Below are positions 42,037 through 50,152 of a stretch of DNA of 64,000 nt, one piece after another. This stretch comes from Oceanococcus sp964629015. Lineage in GTDB: Bacteria; Pseudomonadota; Gammaproteobacteria; Nevskiales; Oceanococcaceae. Each line of letters opens with the position of its first letter. The first letter of the stretch is position 1. Location of the stretch: assembly GCA_964629015.1 (NCBI GenBank), contig CAZVMN010000011.1, positions 77,664 through 141,663 on the forward strand. The letters run 5' to 3'. The position numbers were made by a program, and so were the translations under genes. Under the pieces are notes generated by a model that saw only the letters and a list, made by a program, of their open reading frames with translations, had not been told where the DNA came from and did not search any database.

Positions 42037-42107
42037 GCGCGAGTGCGCTGCACGGTGTTTTGGGCGAAAATAGACAGCCGAGCTATCGGCCCCCAAGAGG
42101 TGACGCT

Positions 42108-43202
42108 ATGACTGCATCACTTGCCATTCAGGATTTTGACGCGCTTGACGATGCCAGCTGCGAAGGTCGCATTGTTGCGGCCAAAGCTGCGCTGGGCGAG
42201 CGTCTGGCCATTCTCGGTCACCACTATCAGCGTGATGAGGTTTTCAAACACGCGGATTACTCCGGTGACTCGCTCAAGCTGTCGCGCGAAGCGGCGGAGT
42301 CCGACGCGGACTTCATCGTGTTCTGCGGCGTGCATTTCATGGCGGAAGTTGCGGACATTCTGACCCGTCCGGAGCAGAGCGTGATCCTGCCCGATATGGC
42401 GGCCGGTTGTTCGATGGCGGACATGGCCAATCTGGTCAATGTTGAACGGGCTTGGCGTGAGCTGTCCGAGGTGCTGGACCCGGATGAGTTGGTCACCCCG
42501 GTAACCTACATCAACTCGGCAGCTGATCTGAAGGCCTTCTGTGGCCGACACGGCGGCGTGGTGTGCACGTCCACGAATGCGCGCGGCATCCTCGATTGGG
42601 CGTTCAATCAGCGCGAGAAAGTGCTGTTTTTCCCCGACCAACATCTGGGCCGCAACACCGGCTTCGGCATGGGCATCCCGCTTGAACAGATGGTCGTGTG
42701 GGACTTTGACAAGCCGCAGGGCGGTCTCTCCGTCGAGCAGATCAAAGCGGCCAAGATCATTTTGTGGAAAGGGTTCTGCTCGGTCCATCAGATGTTCAAG
42801 CCGGAACACATCGACCGCTTCCGTGAGCGCGAACCGAACGGCAAAGTGATTTCGCATCCGGAAAACAGTTTTGAGGTGTGTCAGAAATCCGATGTGGTGG
42901 GTTCCACTGAAGCCATCCTGAAGACTGTGCGCGCGTCCGAGCCGGGCACCACATGGTTGGTTGGCACCGAGCTCAATCTGGTCAACCGACTGCATCACGA
43001 AATGAAGCCCAAAGGCGTCAACGTTCAGTTCATGTCACCGGTGGTGTGCATGTGCTCGACGATGTTCCGCACCGATCCACAACATCTGGCCTGGACCTTG
43101 GAAAATCTGGTCGCGGGTCAAGTGGTCAACCAGATTCGTGTTCCTGCCGAAATTGCCGAACCAGCACGTTTGGCGTTGGAACGCATGCTGCAAATTACCT
43201 AA
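42108..43202 (+). CDS. nadA: Quinolinate synthase A
   Basis: A 364-residue quinolinate synthase. It uses a [4Fe-4S] cluster to condense iminoaspartate with DHAP in NAD synthesis. The N-terminus LAILGHHYQRDEV, the DYSGDSLKLSREA segment, and cluster ligands in FCGVHFMAE, GFCSVHQMF and VVCMCSTMFR are typical. AGAGG lies seven bases before the ATG at 42108. The frame upstream is open to 42060 but not protein-like. nadB and nadC are not in this window. Confidence 0.96.
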   Translation: MTASLAIQDFDALDDASCEGRIVAAKAALGERLAILGHHYQRDEVFKHADYSGDSLKLSREAAESDADFIVFCGVHFMAEVADILTRPEQSVILPDMAAGCSMADMANLVNVERAWRELSEVLDPDELVTPVTYINSAADLKAFCGRHGGVVCTSTNARGILDWAFNQREKVLFFPDQHLGRNTGFGMGIPLEQMVVWDFDKPQGGLSVEQIKAAKIILWKGFCSVHQMFKPEHIDRFREREPNGKVISHPENSFEVCQKSDVVGSTEAILKTVRASEPGTTWLVGTELNLVNRLHHEMKPKGVNVQFMSPVVCMCSTMFRTDPQHLAWTLENLVAGQVVNQIRVPAEIAEPARLALERMLQIT

Positions 43203-43220
43203 TAGAGAGATTGATCGCCC

Positions 43221-44486
43221 GTGTACGTGAATTTCCCGACGTTGTCCGAAGCCGATCCGGAACTGTTTGCCACCATTGATGCCGAGGCCAAGCGCCAGGA
43301 GCAGCACATTGAGCTGATTGCGTCGGAGAACTACGCCTCGCCGGCCGTGATGGAGGCCCAGGGCACGGTGCTGACCAACAAGTACGCGGAAGGCTTGCCG
43401 GGGCGTCGTTATTACGGTGGTTGTGAGTTTGTTGACCAGAGCGAAGAGTTGGCTCGCGAGCGCGCCAAGAAGCTGTTCGGCGCCAAGTTTGCCAACGTCC
43501 AGCCGCATTCCGGCGCACAGGCCAATGCGGCTGTGTTCCTGGCGTTGCTACAGCCGGGGGACAAGTTTCTCGGGTTTTCGTTGGCCCACGGTGGCCACTT
43601 GACCCACGGTTCGCCGGTCAACTTCTCCGGCAAGCTGTATCAGCCCATCGCGTATGAGTTGAACGCCGAAACCGGCGAGATCGACTACGAAGCCCTGGAA
43701 GAGGCCGCCCGTCGCGAGAAACCCAAGATGATTTTGGGTGGATTTTCCGCCTATTCACGCCACGTGGATTGGGCGCGCATGCGTCGTCTTGCAGATGAGA
43801 TCGGGGCTTGGTTCATGGTCGACATGGCTCATGTTGCCGGTTTGGTCGCCACCGGGGCGTACCCCAGTCCGTTGCCGTATGCCCACGTCGTGACCACCAC
43901 CACGCACAAAACCTTGCGCGGTCCGCGTGGCGGTTTGATTCTGTCCGCTGAGGACAATGAAGATCTGCACAAAAAGCTGAACTCGGCGGTGTTCCCGGGG
44001 CAACAGGGCGGTCCGCTGATGCATGTGATTGCTGCTAAGGCGGTGGCTTTTGGTGAAGCGCTGAAGCCGGAATTTGCCGAGTACCAGCAGCAGGTGCTCA
44101 AGAATGCCAAGGCTATGGCCGAGGTGATGATCGAGCGTGGCTACAAAGTGGTTTCCGGTGGCACCGATGATCACTTGTTCCTGGTCGATCTGATCGGTCG
44201 CGAAGTGACCGGAAAGGACGCCGAAGAAACCCTGGGTCGTGCTCACATCACGCTGAATAAGAACGCCGTACCCAATGATCCGCGTTCGCCGTTTGTGACC
44301 AGCGGACTGCGCATTGGTTCGCCAGCAGGCACCACGCGCGGCTTCAAGGAAGCGGAAATGGTTCAGATCGCGGGCTGGATTTGCGACATTCTGGACGCGC
44401 TGCAGTCGGGCGATGCCGAAGCCACGGTCGACCGTGTGCGGGCTCAGGTGGCTGAGCTGTGCGCACGTTTCCCGGTTTACGGCTAG
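43221..44486 (+). CDS. glyA: Serine hydroxymethyltransferase
   Basis: A 421-residue PLP enzyme interconverting serine and glycine with tetrahydrofolate. The PLP lysine lies in VVTTTTHKTLRGPRGG, and ENYASPAVMEAQGTVLTNKYAEGLPGRRYYGG is the standard N-terminal region. Start is GTG 43221, giving MYVNFPTLSEADPE. The folate product serves riboflavin-independent one-carbon metabolism. folD lies 10 kb away. nrdR follows after 33 bases. Confidence 0.97.
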   Translation: MYVNFPTLSEADPELFATIDAEAKRQEQHIELIASENYASPAVMEAQGTVLTNKYAEGLPGRRYYGGCEFVDQSEELARERAKKLFGAKFANVQPHSGAQANAAVFLALLQPGDKFLGFSLAHGGHLTHGSPVNFSGKLYQPIAYELNAETGEIDYEALEEAARREKPKMILGGFSAYSRHVDWARMRRLADEIGAWFMVDMAHVAGLVATGAYPSPLPYAHVVTTTTHKTLRGPRGGLILSAEDNEDLHKKLNSAVFPGQQGGPLMHVIAAKAVAFGEALKPEFAEYQQQVLKNAKAMAEVMIERGYKVVSGGTDDHLFLVDLIGREVTGKDAEETLGRAHITLNKNAVPNDPRSPFVTSGLRIGSPAGTTRGFKEAEMVQIAGWICDILDALQSGDAEATVDRVRAQVAELCARFPVYG

Positions 44487-44519
44487 CGCTGGCCGCGCTT
44501 CGCTCCAGGTTGCCGCGTC

Positions 44520-45032
44520 TTGCAGTGTCCTTTTTGCAACGAGCCGGATACTCGCGTCGTTGACTCACGCCTGGCGGCAGAGGGCTATCAGGTCCGTCGT
44601 CGCCGTGAATGTGGCAAATGCGGAGAGCGTTTCACGACGTTCGAGAGCGCTGAACTGGTCATGCCGCTAATCCGCAAACGCGGCGGTGTGGTGCAACCTT
44701 TCGATGAGCAGAAACTGCGCCGCGGTATCAATCATGCGGTGGCCAAAACGCGTATCTCGGCGGATCAGGTCGAGGCGGCGGTCACCCACGTGATGCACAA
44801 GCTGCGCACCACCGGTGAACGCGAAGTTGAAGCGAGTCAGGTGGGTGACTGGGTTATGCAGGAATTGCAGGATCTGGATCATGTCGCCTATGTGCGCTTT
44901 GCCGCGGTGTACAAGAACTTCAAGGATGTCGAAGAGTTTCGCCGTGAAATCGCGAATCTTGAAGTTGAACCCGGGCCGGAATTGCGCCGCCGTCAGCTCA
45001 GCCTGATCGACCTCGAATCGGGCAAGAAATGA
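44520..45032 (+). CDS. nrdR: NrdR transcriptional repressor of ribonucleotide reductase
   Basis: A 170-residue NrdR. The zinc ribbon uses Cys3, Cys6, Cys31 and Cys34 (MQCPFCNE, ECGKCGERF). The ATP-cone domain has LIRKRGGVVQPFDEQKLRRGI. It senses (d)ATP and represses nrd operons. The start is TTG 44520, giving the family N-terminus. It opens the classic rib-nusB-thiL-pgpA operon, and the stop overlaps ribD in ATGA. No NrdR box is visible nearby. Confidence 0.95.
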   Translation: MQCPFCNEPDTRVVDSRLAAEGYQVRRRRECGKCGERFTTFESAELVMPLIRKRGGVVQPFDEQKLRRGINHAVAKTRISADQVEAAVTHVMHKLRTTGEREVEASQVGDWVMQELQDLDHVAYVRFAAVYKNFKDVEEFRREIANLEVEPGPELRRRQLSLIDLESGKK

Positions 45033-46087
45033 TGCTGCGTGACGGCCAGTTTCTGGCGCGCGCGATCCGTCTGGCCAGCCGGGGACGTTTGAGTTGTGCT
45101 CCCAACCCCCAGGTGGGTTGCGTCATCGTGCGCGGTGATGTGATCGTGGGAGAGGGTTGGCACCAACGTGCCGGGCAGGCGCATGCTGAGGTCAATGCCT
45201 TGGCCATGGCCGGCGAGCGTGCGCGCGGGGCGACCGCCTACGTCAGCCTGGAGCCCTGCAATCACCAAGGCCGCACTGGGCCCTGCAGCCGGGCCTTGAT
45301 CAAGGCGGGTATCAAACGTGTGGTGTTTGCGGCCCCGGATGTCAGTGGCTCCGCCGGCGGTGCGCAGGCACTGCGTGAAGCGGGCATTGAGACCAGCGGC
45401 GGGCTGCTGCAAGCCGAAGCTGAGGCGCTCAACCCCGGGTTCCACCGGCGCATGCAGGGCGGCCGGCCTTGGCTGCGCATGAAATTGGCGATGAGTTTGG
45501 ACGGGCGCAGCGCGCTGCCCGATGGGCGCAGTCAGTGGATTACGGGCGAGCAGGCACGCTTGGATGGACACCGCTGGCGGGCGCGGTCCTGCGCCATGAT
45601 GACCGGTATTGGTACGGTACTGGCAGACGACCCACAAATGACCGCGCGATTGCCTGGCGAGACCTTGCAGCAACCCCTGCGGGTGGTTCTCGATGCCCAC
45701 AGGCGCACGCCAGCGCAGGCGCGACTCCGCGCCGACAGGCACTACCTCATTCTTCACGATGGACAAGAGCCCACTGCCCACGGACAGGCGATCGCCAGTC
45801 AAGATGGCGCGCTGGATTTGACTGCGGCGGTGGATGCCTTGGCCGATCGCGGGTGCAATGAGCTGTTGGTCGAGGCCGGGCCGACGCTGTCCGCGGCATT
45901 TTTGCGCGCCGGGCTGGTTGACGAGGTGATTATTTATGCGGCACCAGCACTGCTCGGACAAGGTTTGCCCGCGGCGGAACTGGGTGTTCTCGATGATCTG
46001 GACGCGCGCATTCGTCTGGAATGGCTGGATTCTCGGCGCATCGGCGGCGACTTGCGTATCATCGCGCGTCCGCAAACGCTTATCTGA
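45029..46087 (+). CDS. ribD: Riboflavin biosynthesis bifunctional deaminase-reductase
   Basis: A 352-residue RibD. The N-terminal deaminase has the zinc site HAEVNAL and PCNHQGRTGPCSRA. The C-terminal reductase has KLAMSLDGRSALPDGRSQW and VEAGPTLSAAFL. It converts the GTP-cyclohydrolase product to the ribitylamino pyrimidine. The start overlaps nrdR in ATGA (ATG 45032 is also possible), and ribE follows after three bases. Confidence 0.96.
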   Translation: MMLRDGQFLARAIRLASRGRLSCAPNPQVGCVIVRGDVIVGEGWHQRAGQAHAEVNALAMAGERARGATAYVSLEPCNHQGRTGPCSRALIKAGIKRVVFAAPDVSGSAGGAQALREAGIETSGGLLQAEAEALNPGFHRRMQGGRPWLRMKLAMSLDGRSALPDGRSQWITGEQARLDGHRWRARSCAMMTGIGTVLADDPQMTARLPGETLQQPLRVVLDAHRRTPAQARLRADRHYLILHDGQEPTAHGQAIASQDGALDLTAAVDALADRGCNELLVEAGPTLSAAFLRAGLVDEVIIYAAPALLGQGLPAAELGVLDDLDARIRLEWLDSRRIGGDLRIIARPQTLI

Positions 46088-46090
46088 ATC

Positions 46091-46696
46091 ATGTTCACAG
46101 GAATCATCACCGGTTTGGGCCGGCTCGTTGACCGTGTTGATCACGGTGGCGACATGCGTTTTTTGATCGAAACCGGCAGCATGCCGCTGGACAAGCCCGA
46201 ATTGGGCGAAAGCATCGCCGTCAATGGGGTGTGTTTGACCGCACAGATGTGGGACAAAAATGCCTTTTGGGCCGACGTCTCGGCGGAAACGTTGCGTCTG
46301 ACCACGTTGGATGATTTACGTCTGGAGCAGAGCGTCAATCTGGAGCGTGCGCTGGCTGCCAGTGACCGGCTTGGTGGTCATCTGGTCAGTGGTCATGTGG
46401 ATGGCATAGCCCAGGTGCGCGCTTGTCGCGATGAAGTGCGTAGCCGACAATTTGAACTCGGAGCGCCTGCCGATCTGGCGCGCTATATCGCCCGCAAGGG
46501 CTCGGTCACACTCGATGGCGTGAGTCTGACCGTCAACGATGTCCGCGACAACACTTTCACGGTCAACATCGTGCCGCATACTCAGGAGATGACCACCATC
46601 TCGCGCTGGGATGTCGGGCACCGTGTGAATCTGGAAGTGGATGTGGTGGCACGTTATCTCGAACGCCTGCTGAGCGCGCGCGACGACGCCCGCTAA
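46091..46696 (+). CDS. ribE: Riboflavin synthase alpha chain
   Basis: A 201-residue two-barrel riboflavin synthase. The N-terminus MFTGIITGLGRLV and the internal repeat GESIAVNGVCLTA versus SVTLDGVSLTVND are clear. It dismutates lumazine to riboflavin and the pyrimidine. It is close behind ribD, and ribB begins 13 bases later. Confidence 0.96.
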   Translation: MFTGIITGLGRLVDRVDHGGDMRFLIETGSMPLDKPELGESIAVNGVCLTAQMWDKNAFWADVSAETLRLTTLDDLRLEQSVNLERALAASDRLGGHLVSGHVDGIAQVRACRDEVRSRQFELGAPADLARYIARKGSVTLDGVSLTVNDVRDNTFTVNIVPHTQEMTTISRWDVGHRVNLEVDVVARYLERLLSARDDAR

Positions 46697-46708
46697 GGAT
46701 TGCAAAGC

Positions 46709-47809
46709 ATGGATAAGATCGAAGACATTATCGAAGACATGCGCCATGGGCGCATGGTCATTCTGATGGATGATGAAGACCGCGAAAACGAAGGCGATAT
46801 CGTGATGGCTGCCGAATTCGTGCAGCCGGAAGACATCAACTTCATGGCCCGTTACGCACGTGGTCTGATTTGCCTCACCTTGACCCGTGATCGTTGCCGC
46901 CAACTGCGGTTGCCGTTGATGGTCAACGACAATGCGGCCGCTCACGGCACCAATTTCACCGTGTCGATCGAAGCGGCAGAAGGTGTCACCACCGGCATTT
47001 CTGCGCATGATCGCGCGCGTACGGTGCGCGTTGCCGTTGAGCCGCAAGCGCGTCCGGAGGATGTGGTTCAACCCGGGCATATTTTCCCGTTGATGGCAGA
47101 GCCGGGTGGCGTGCTGGCCCGCGCGGGGCATACCGAGGCGGGCTGTGACCTGGCTCGTCTGGCAGGCTGTCAGGAAGCCGCTGCGGTGATCGTTGAGGTG
47201 CTCAACGAAGATGGCTCGATGGCGCGTCGCCCAGATCTGGAAAAGTTCGCCGCCGAACATGGCCTGAAACTCGGCACCATTGCTGATCTCATCCGCTATC
47301 GTCTGCAGAACGAGCATTCAGTGGAACGGGTGTGCGAATCGGTGGTGAATACCCGCCATGGGCCATTCAAACTGGTGGCTTACGAAGATTCGGTCGACAA
47401 CACCGTGCATATGGCCTTGGTCAAAGGGGATATCGATCCCGAGCGGCCCACACTGGTTCGTGTGCATCTGCGCAACACGCTGTCTGACGTGCTGGGGATT
47501 CAGCATGAAGATTTCGGCTGGCCGCTGGATAACGCCTTAAAAACCGTCGCGGAAGCGGGCGAGGGCGTGGTCGTAGTCCTGCGCAAATGGGAAACGCCAC
47601 AAGCGCTGGTCAAGAACATCATGCATTTGTCCGCGGCCGAGCCGGTCACCGATGAAGAAGAAGTGGCCGATCTGCGAACTTACGGGATCGGCGCGCAGAT
47701 TCTGATGGATCTCAACGTGCGCAAGATGCGGGTGTTGTCGGCACCCAAGCGCATGCATGCGATTTCCGGGTTCGACCTGGAAGTGGCCGAATACGTCCAG
47801 ACCGACTGA
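46709..47809 (+). CDS. ribB: 3,4-DHBP synthase with degenerate GTP cyclohydrolase II domain
   Basis: A 366-residue RibBA-like protein. The N-terminal RibB half is intact (MVILMDDEDRENEGDI, HTEAGCDLARLAG) and makes 3,4-dihydroxybutanone-4-phosphate from ribulose-5-phosphate. The C-terminal half is homologous to GTP cyclohydrolase II, but the zinc Cys set (usual CLTGDVFGSLRCDC region) is missing: the chain reads LVRVHLRNTLSDVLG instead. That half is therefore probably inactive, so a separate ribA is needed elsewhere. AAGGA is nine bases before ATG 46709. Confidence 0.92.
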   Translation: MDKIEDIIEDMRHGRMVILMDDEDRENEGDIVMAAEFVQPEDINFMARYARGLICLTLTRDRCRQLRLPLMVNDNAAAHGTNFTVSIEAAEGVTTGISAHDRARTVRVAVEPQARPEDVVQPGHIFPLMAEPGGVLARAGHTEAGCDLARLAGCQEAAAVIVEVLNEDGSMARRPDLEKFAAEHGLKLGTIADLIRYRLQNEHSVERVCESVVNTRHGPFKLVAYEDSVDNTVHMALVKGDIDPERPTLVRVHLRNTLSDVLGIQHEDFGWPLDNALKTVAEAGEGVVVVLRKWETPQALVKNIMHLSAAEPVTDEEEVADLRTYGIGAQILMDLNVRKMRVLSAPKRMHAISGFDLEVAEYVQTD

Positions 47810-47820
47810 GAAAAAACACC

Positions 47821-48291
47821 ATGAACAAAATTGCGGCACGCGCCGACAGTTTTTCCAGCGATCGTTTTGCCATCGTCAGCACGCAGTGGAATCCGGTGAT
47901 CGTCGATTCACTGGTTGATGCGGCACAACGCACGCTGACCGAGCGCGGCGTTCCGGCGGACAACATTGACCAATATGTGGTGCCCGGCGCGTTTGAGATT
48001 CCGCTGATGGCAGGGCGTCTGGCCGAAAGTGAACGCTACAGCGGCATCATTGCGCTGGGCGCAGTGATCAAAGGCGACACCGCGCATTTTGAGTATGTGG
48101 CTGGCGAATGTGCTCGTGGCATTGCCGATGTCGCGCTCAACTACGGTTTGCCGGTGGGCTTTGGTGTGCTCGCCACCTACGATCTGCAGCAGGCGCTGGA
48201 CCGCGCTGGGCCGAACGAAGAGAACAAGGGCGTGGAAGCCGCCGCCGCGGTGCTGGATACGCTGAACATTCTGCGCGCGGTGGATGGATGA
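47821..48291 (+). CDS. ribH: 6,7-dimethyl-8-ribityllumazine synthase
   Basis: A 156-residue lumazine synthase. Substrate-site motifs are PGAFEIPL, GAVIKGDTAHFEYVAGEC and NEENKGVEAA. It condenses the RibB and RibD products to lumazine, which RibE converts to riboflavin. The C-terminus overlaps nusB in ATGA. All riboflavin enzymes except active GTP cyclohydrolase II are thus in this operon. Confidence 0.96.
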   Translation: MNKIAARADSFSSDRFAIVSTQWNPVIVDSLVDAAQRTLTERGVPADNIDQYVVPGAFEIPLMAGRLAESERYSGIIALGAVIKGDTAHFEYVAGECARGIADVALNYGLPVGFGVLATYDLQQALDRAGPNEENKGVEAAAAVLDTLNILRAVDG

Positions 48292-48719
48292 ATGAGAGCA
48301 AGCGCCTTGAGGGGCGTCGCGGCGCGCGCTACGGCGCGGTGCAGGCCGTTTACCGTTGGTTGATGAATCAGGTTGGAGTGCAGCAGATCTGGAAAGAAGT
48401 CAGCGAGTGGGACCACCTCAAGCACGCCAACAAGGCCATGCTGGAAGCTTTGGTTTTTGGCACGATCGAAGCTGCACCACGCCTGAATGATCAGATCGCG
48501 ATGCATGTGGATCGTGTGCTGGAACAGCTCGATCCCATGGAGCATGCGGTGTTGCTGGTCGGCGCCTATGAATTGGCGGAGTCGCCGGAATTGTCCAGGG
48601 GCATCGTGATCAACGAAGCGGTTGAACTGTCCAAACTGTTTGGCGCTGATCAGGCTCACAAGTACGTCAACGGCGTACTCGACAAGCTCTCACGCGAGCT
48701 GCGTCCGCACGAAGTCTGA
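48288..48719 (+). CDS. nusB: Transcription antitermination protein NusB
   Basis: A 143-residue all-helical NusB that binds boxA RNA with NusE in rRNA antitermination. Conserved stretches are GARYGAVQAVYRW at the N-terminus and ELAESPELSRGIVINEAVELSKLFGADQAHKYVNGVLDKL at the C-terminus (shown in part). The start overlaps ribH. thiL follows after nine bases, as in many gammaproteobacteria. Confidence 0.94.
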   Translation: MNESKRLEGRRGARYGAVQAVYRWLMNQVGVQQIWKEVSEWDHLKHANKAMLEALVFGTIEAAPRLNDQIAMHVDRVLEQLDPMEHAVLLVGAYELAESPELSRGIVINEAVELSKLFGADQAHKYVNGVLDKLSRELRPHEV

Positions 48720-48728
48720 TTCGTCCTG

Positions 48729-49649
48729 GTGACTGAATTCGAGCTGATCCGGCAGTACTTTCAGCGCGATGTGTTGCCGTCTTGGTGCGCTCTGGGGGTG
48801 GGGGATGATGCCGCGCTTATTCGCCCGCCGCTGGGACGTGAACTGGTGTTGTGCACCGACACCTTGATTGCAGGGCGACATTTCCCACGAGACACGCTGC
48901 CCGCGGATATCGGCTGGAAGGCGCTGGCAGTCAACCTTAGCGACTTGGCTGCGATGGGCGCGCAACCATTGGGCTTTCTGCTCAATCTCACTCTACCGGA
49001 CAATGACGAGGCGTTTGTTGGGGCCTTGGCTGAGGGGCTATTCGAGCTGGCCAGTCTGCATGAGGTCGCACTGATTGGTGGTGACACCACGCGTGGCCCC
49101 TTGAGCCTGACTATTACCGCCTTTGGCCACGTTGCTCCCGGGGCTGCGCTGCGGCGCGCCGCGGCGCAGCCGGGTGATGTGATTGTGATCGCCGGCGAAC
49201 TGGGGGGCGCAGCGCTGGCCTTGCAGCGAGGTGATAGCGCCGTTGCGGATTTGCGTCGCTATCTGGATCGACCCCAGCCTCAGATCGCGTCCGGTATGGC
49301 GTTGGCCGGTGTCGCCCATGCGGCGATTGATGTGTCCGACGGTTTCGCGGCAGATCTTGGTCATATCCTTCAGGCCAGCGATTGTGGTGCTCAGATCGAT
49401 TTTGATGCCTTGCCAATACCCGACGCTGTGCGCGCTCTGCCGCACGATGATGCGTTGCGCCTGGCTCTGCATGGTGGTGACGACTATGCGCTGGTGGCGA
49501 CCGTTCCTGAGCCGGCCTGGCAAACCATGGAACAGCAACATCCTCATCTGCAGGCCATCGGGCGCATACAGCAGGGCAGCGGACTTGTCGGGCGCGACCG
49601 GCACGGTAAGCTGAACACCATCGCACTTAACGGCTACAGCCACTTCTGA
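48729..49649 (+). CDS. thiL: Thiamine-monophosphate kinase
   Basis: A 306-residue ThiL that phosphorylates thiamine phosphate to the diphosphate. ATP/Mg motifs are ALGVGDDAALI, DTLIAGRHFP, AVNLSDLAAMGAQP, IGGDTTRGP and the late AIDVSDGFAADL and LHGGDDYAL. Start is GTG 48729. It lies between nusB and pgpA in conserved order. Confidence 0.95.
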   Translation: MTEFELIRQYFQRDVLPSWCALGVGDDAALIRPPLGRELVLCTDTLIAGRHFPRDTLPADIGWKALAVNLSDLAAMGAQPLGFLLNLTLPDNDEAFVGALAEGLFELASLHEVALIGGDTTRGPLSLTITAFGHVAPGAALRRAAAQPGDVIVIAGELGGAALALQRGDSAVADLRRYLDRPQPQIASGMALAGVAHAAIDVSDGFAADLGHILQASDCGAQIDFDALPIPDAVRALPHDDALRLALHGGDDYALVATVPEPAWQTMEQQHPHLQAIGRIQQGSGLVGRDRHGKLNTIALNGYSHF

Positions 49650-49651
49650 GC

Positions 49652-50152
49652 ATGAATCCAAGTCCCCGACAGGTATTTTCCGACCCCATATTGTGGCTGG
49701 GTTTTGGTTTTGGCAGCGGTTTGTCGCCCAAAGCGCCGGGCACCGCCGGCACGCTGGTCGCGCTGCCGCTGGTGTGGCTGAGTTTGGCCTGGTTGGGTTC
49801 GTGGCCTTACGTGGCGGTCACGCTGATGGTTGCCCTGGTCGGCATTCCGATCTGCGGGGAAGCCTCGCGGCGTCTTGGCGTGCACGACCATGGCGGCATC
49901 GTGTGGGATGAATTCGCGGGGCTATACGTCACCGCATTGCCGCTGGCGTTGTGGCCGGTGAGTTACCCACTGTCACCGCTGATGCTGGCCATCGCCTTCG
50001 TGTGGTTTCGGGTGTTTGATGTGATCAAGCCCTGGCCAATCCGCTGGCTCGACCGTCATGTGCATGGCGGCTTGGGCATCATGCTGGATGACCTGCTCGC
50101 TGGCGTGTTCGCCGCGCTGGCTTTGATGGGGACGGTTGCGCTTCTACCTTGA
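49652..50152 (+). CDS. pgpA: Phosphatidylglycerophosphatase A
   Basis: A 166-residue membrane phosphatase that removes the terminal phosphate of phosphatidylglycerophosphate. Motifs: GFGSGLSPKAPGTAGT, DHGGIVWDEFAGLYV, VWFRVFDVIKPWPIRW and GGLGIMLDDLLAG. It starts three bases after thiL and ends the operon. The last nine bases overlap the leftward exported protein gene. A hairpin at 50171-50203 follows. Confidence 0.95.
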   Translation: MNPSPRQVFSDPILWLGFGFGSGLSPKAPGTAGTLVALPLVWLSLAWLGSWPYVAVTLMVALVGIPICGEASRRLGVHDHGGIVWDEFAGLYVTALPLALWPVSYPLSPLMLAIAFVWFRVFDVIKPWPIRWLDRHVHGGLGIMLDDLLAGVFAALALMGTVALLP

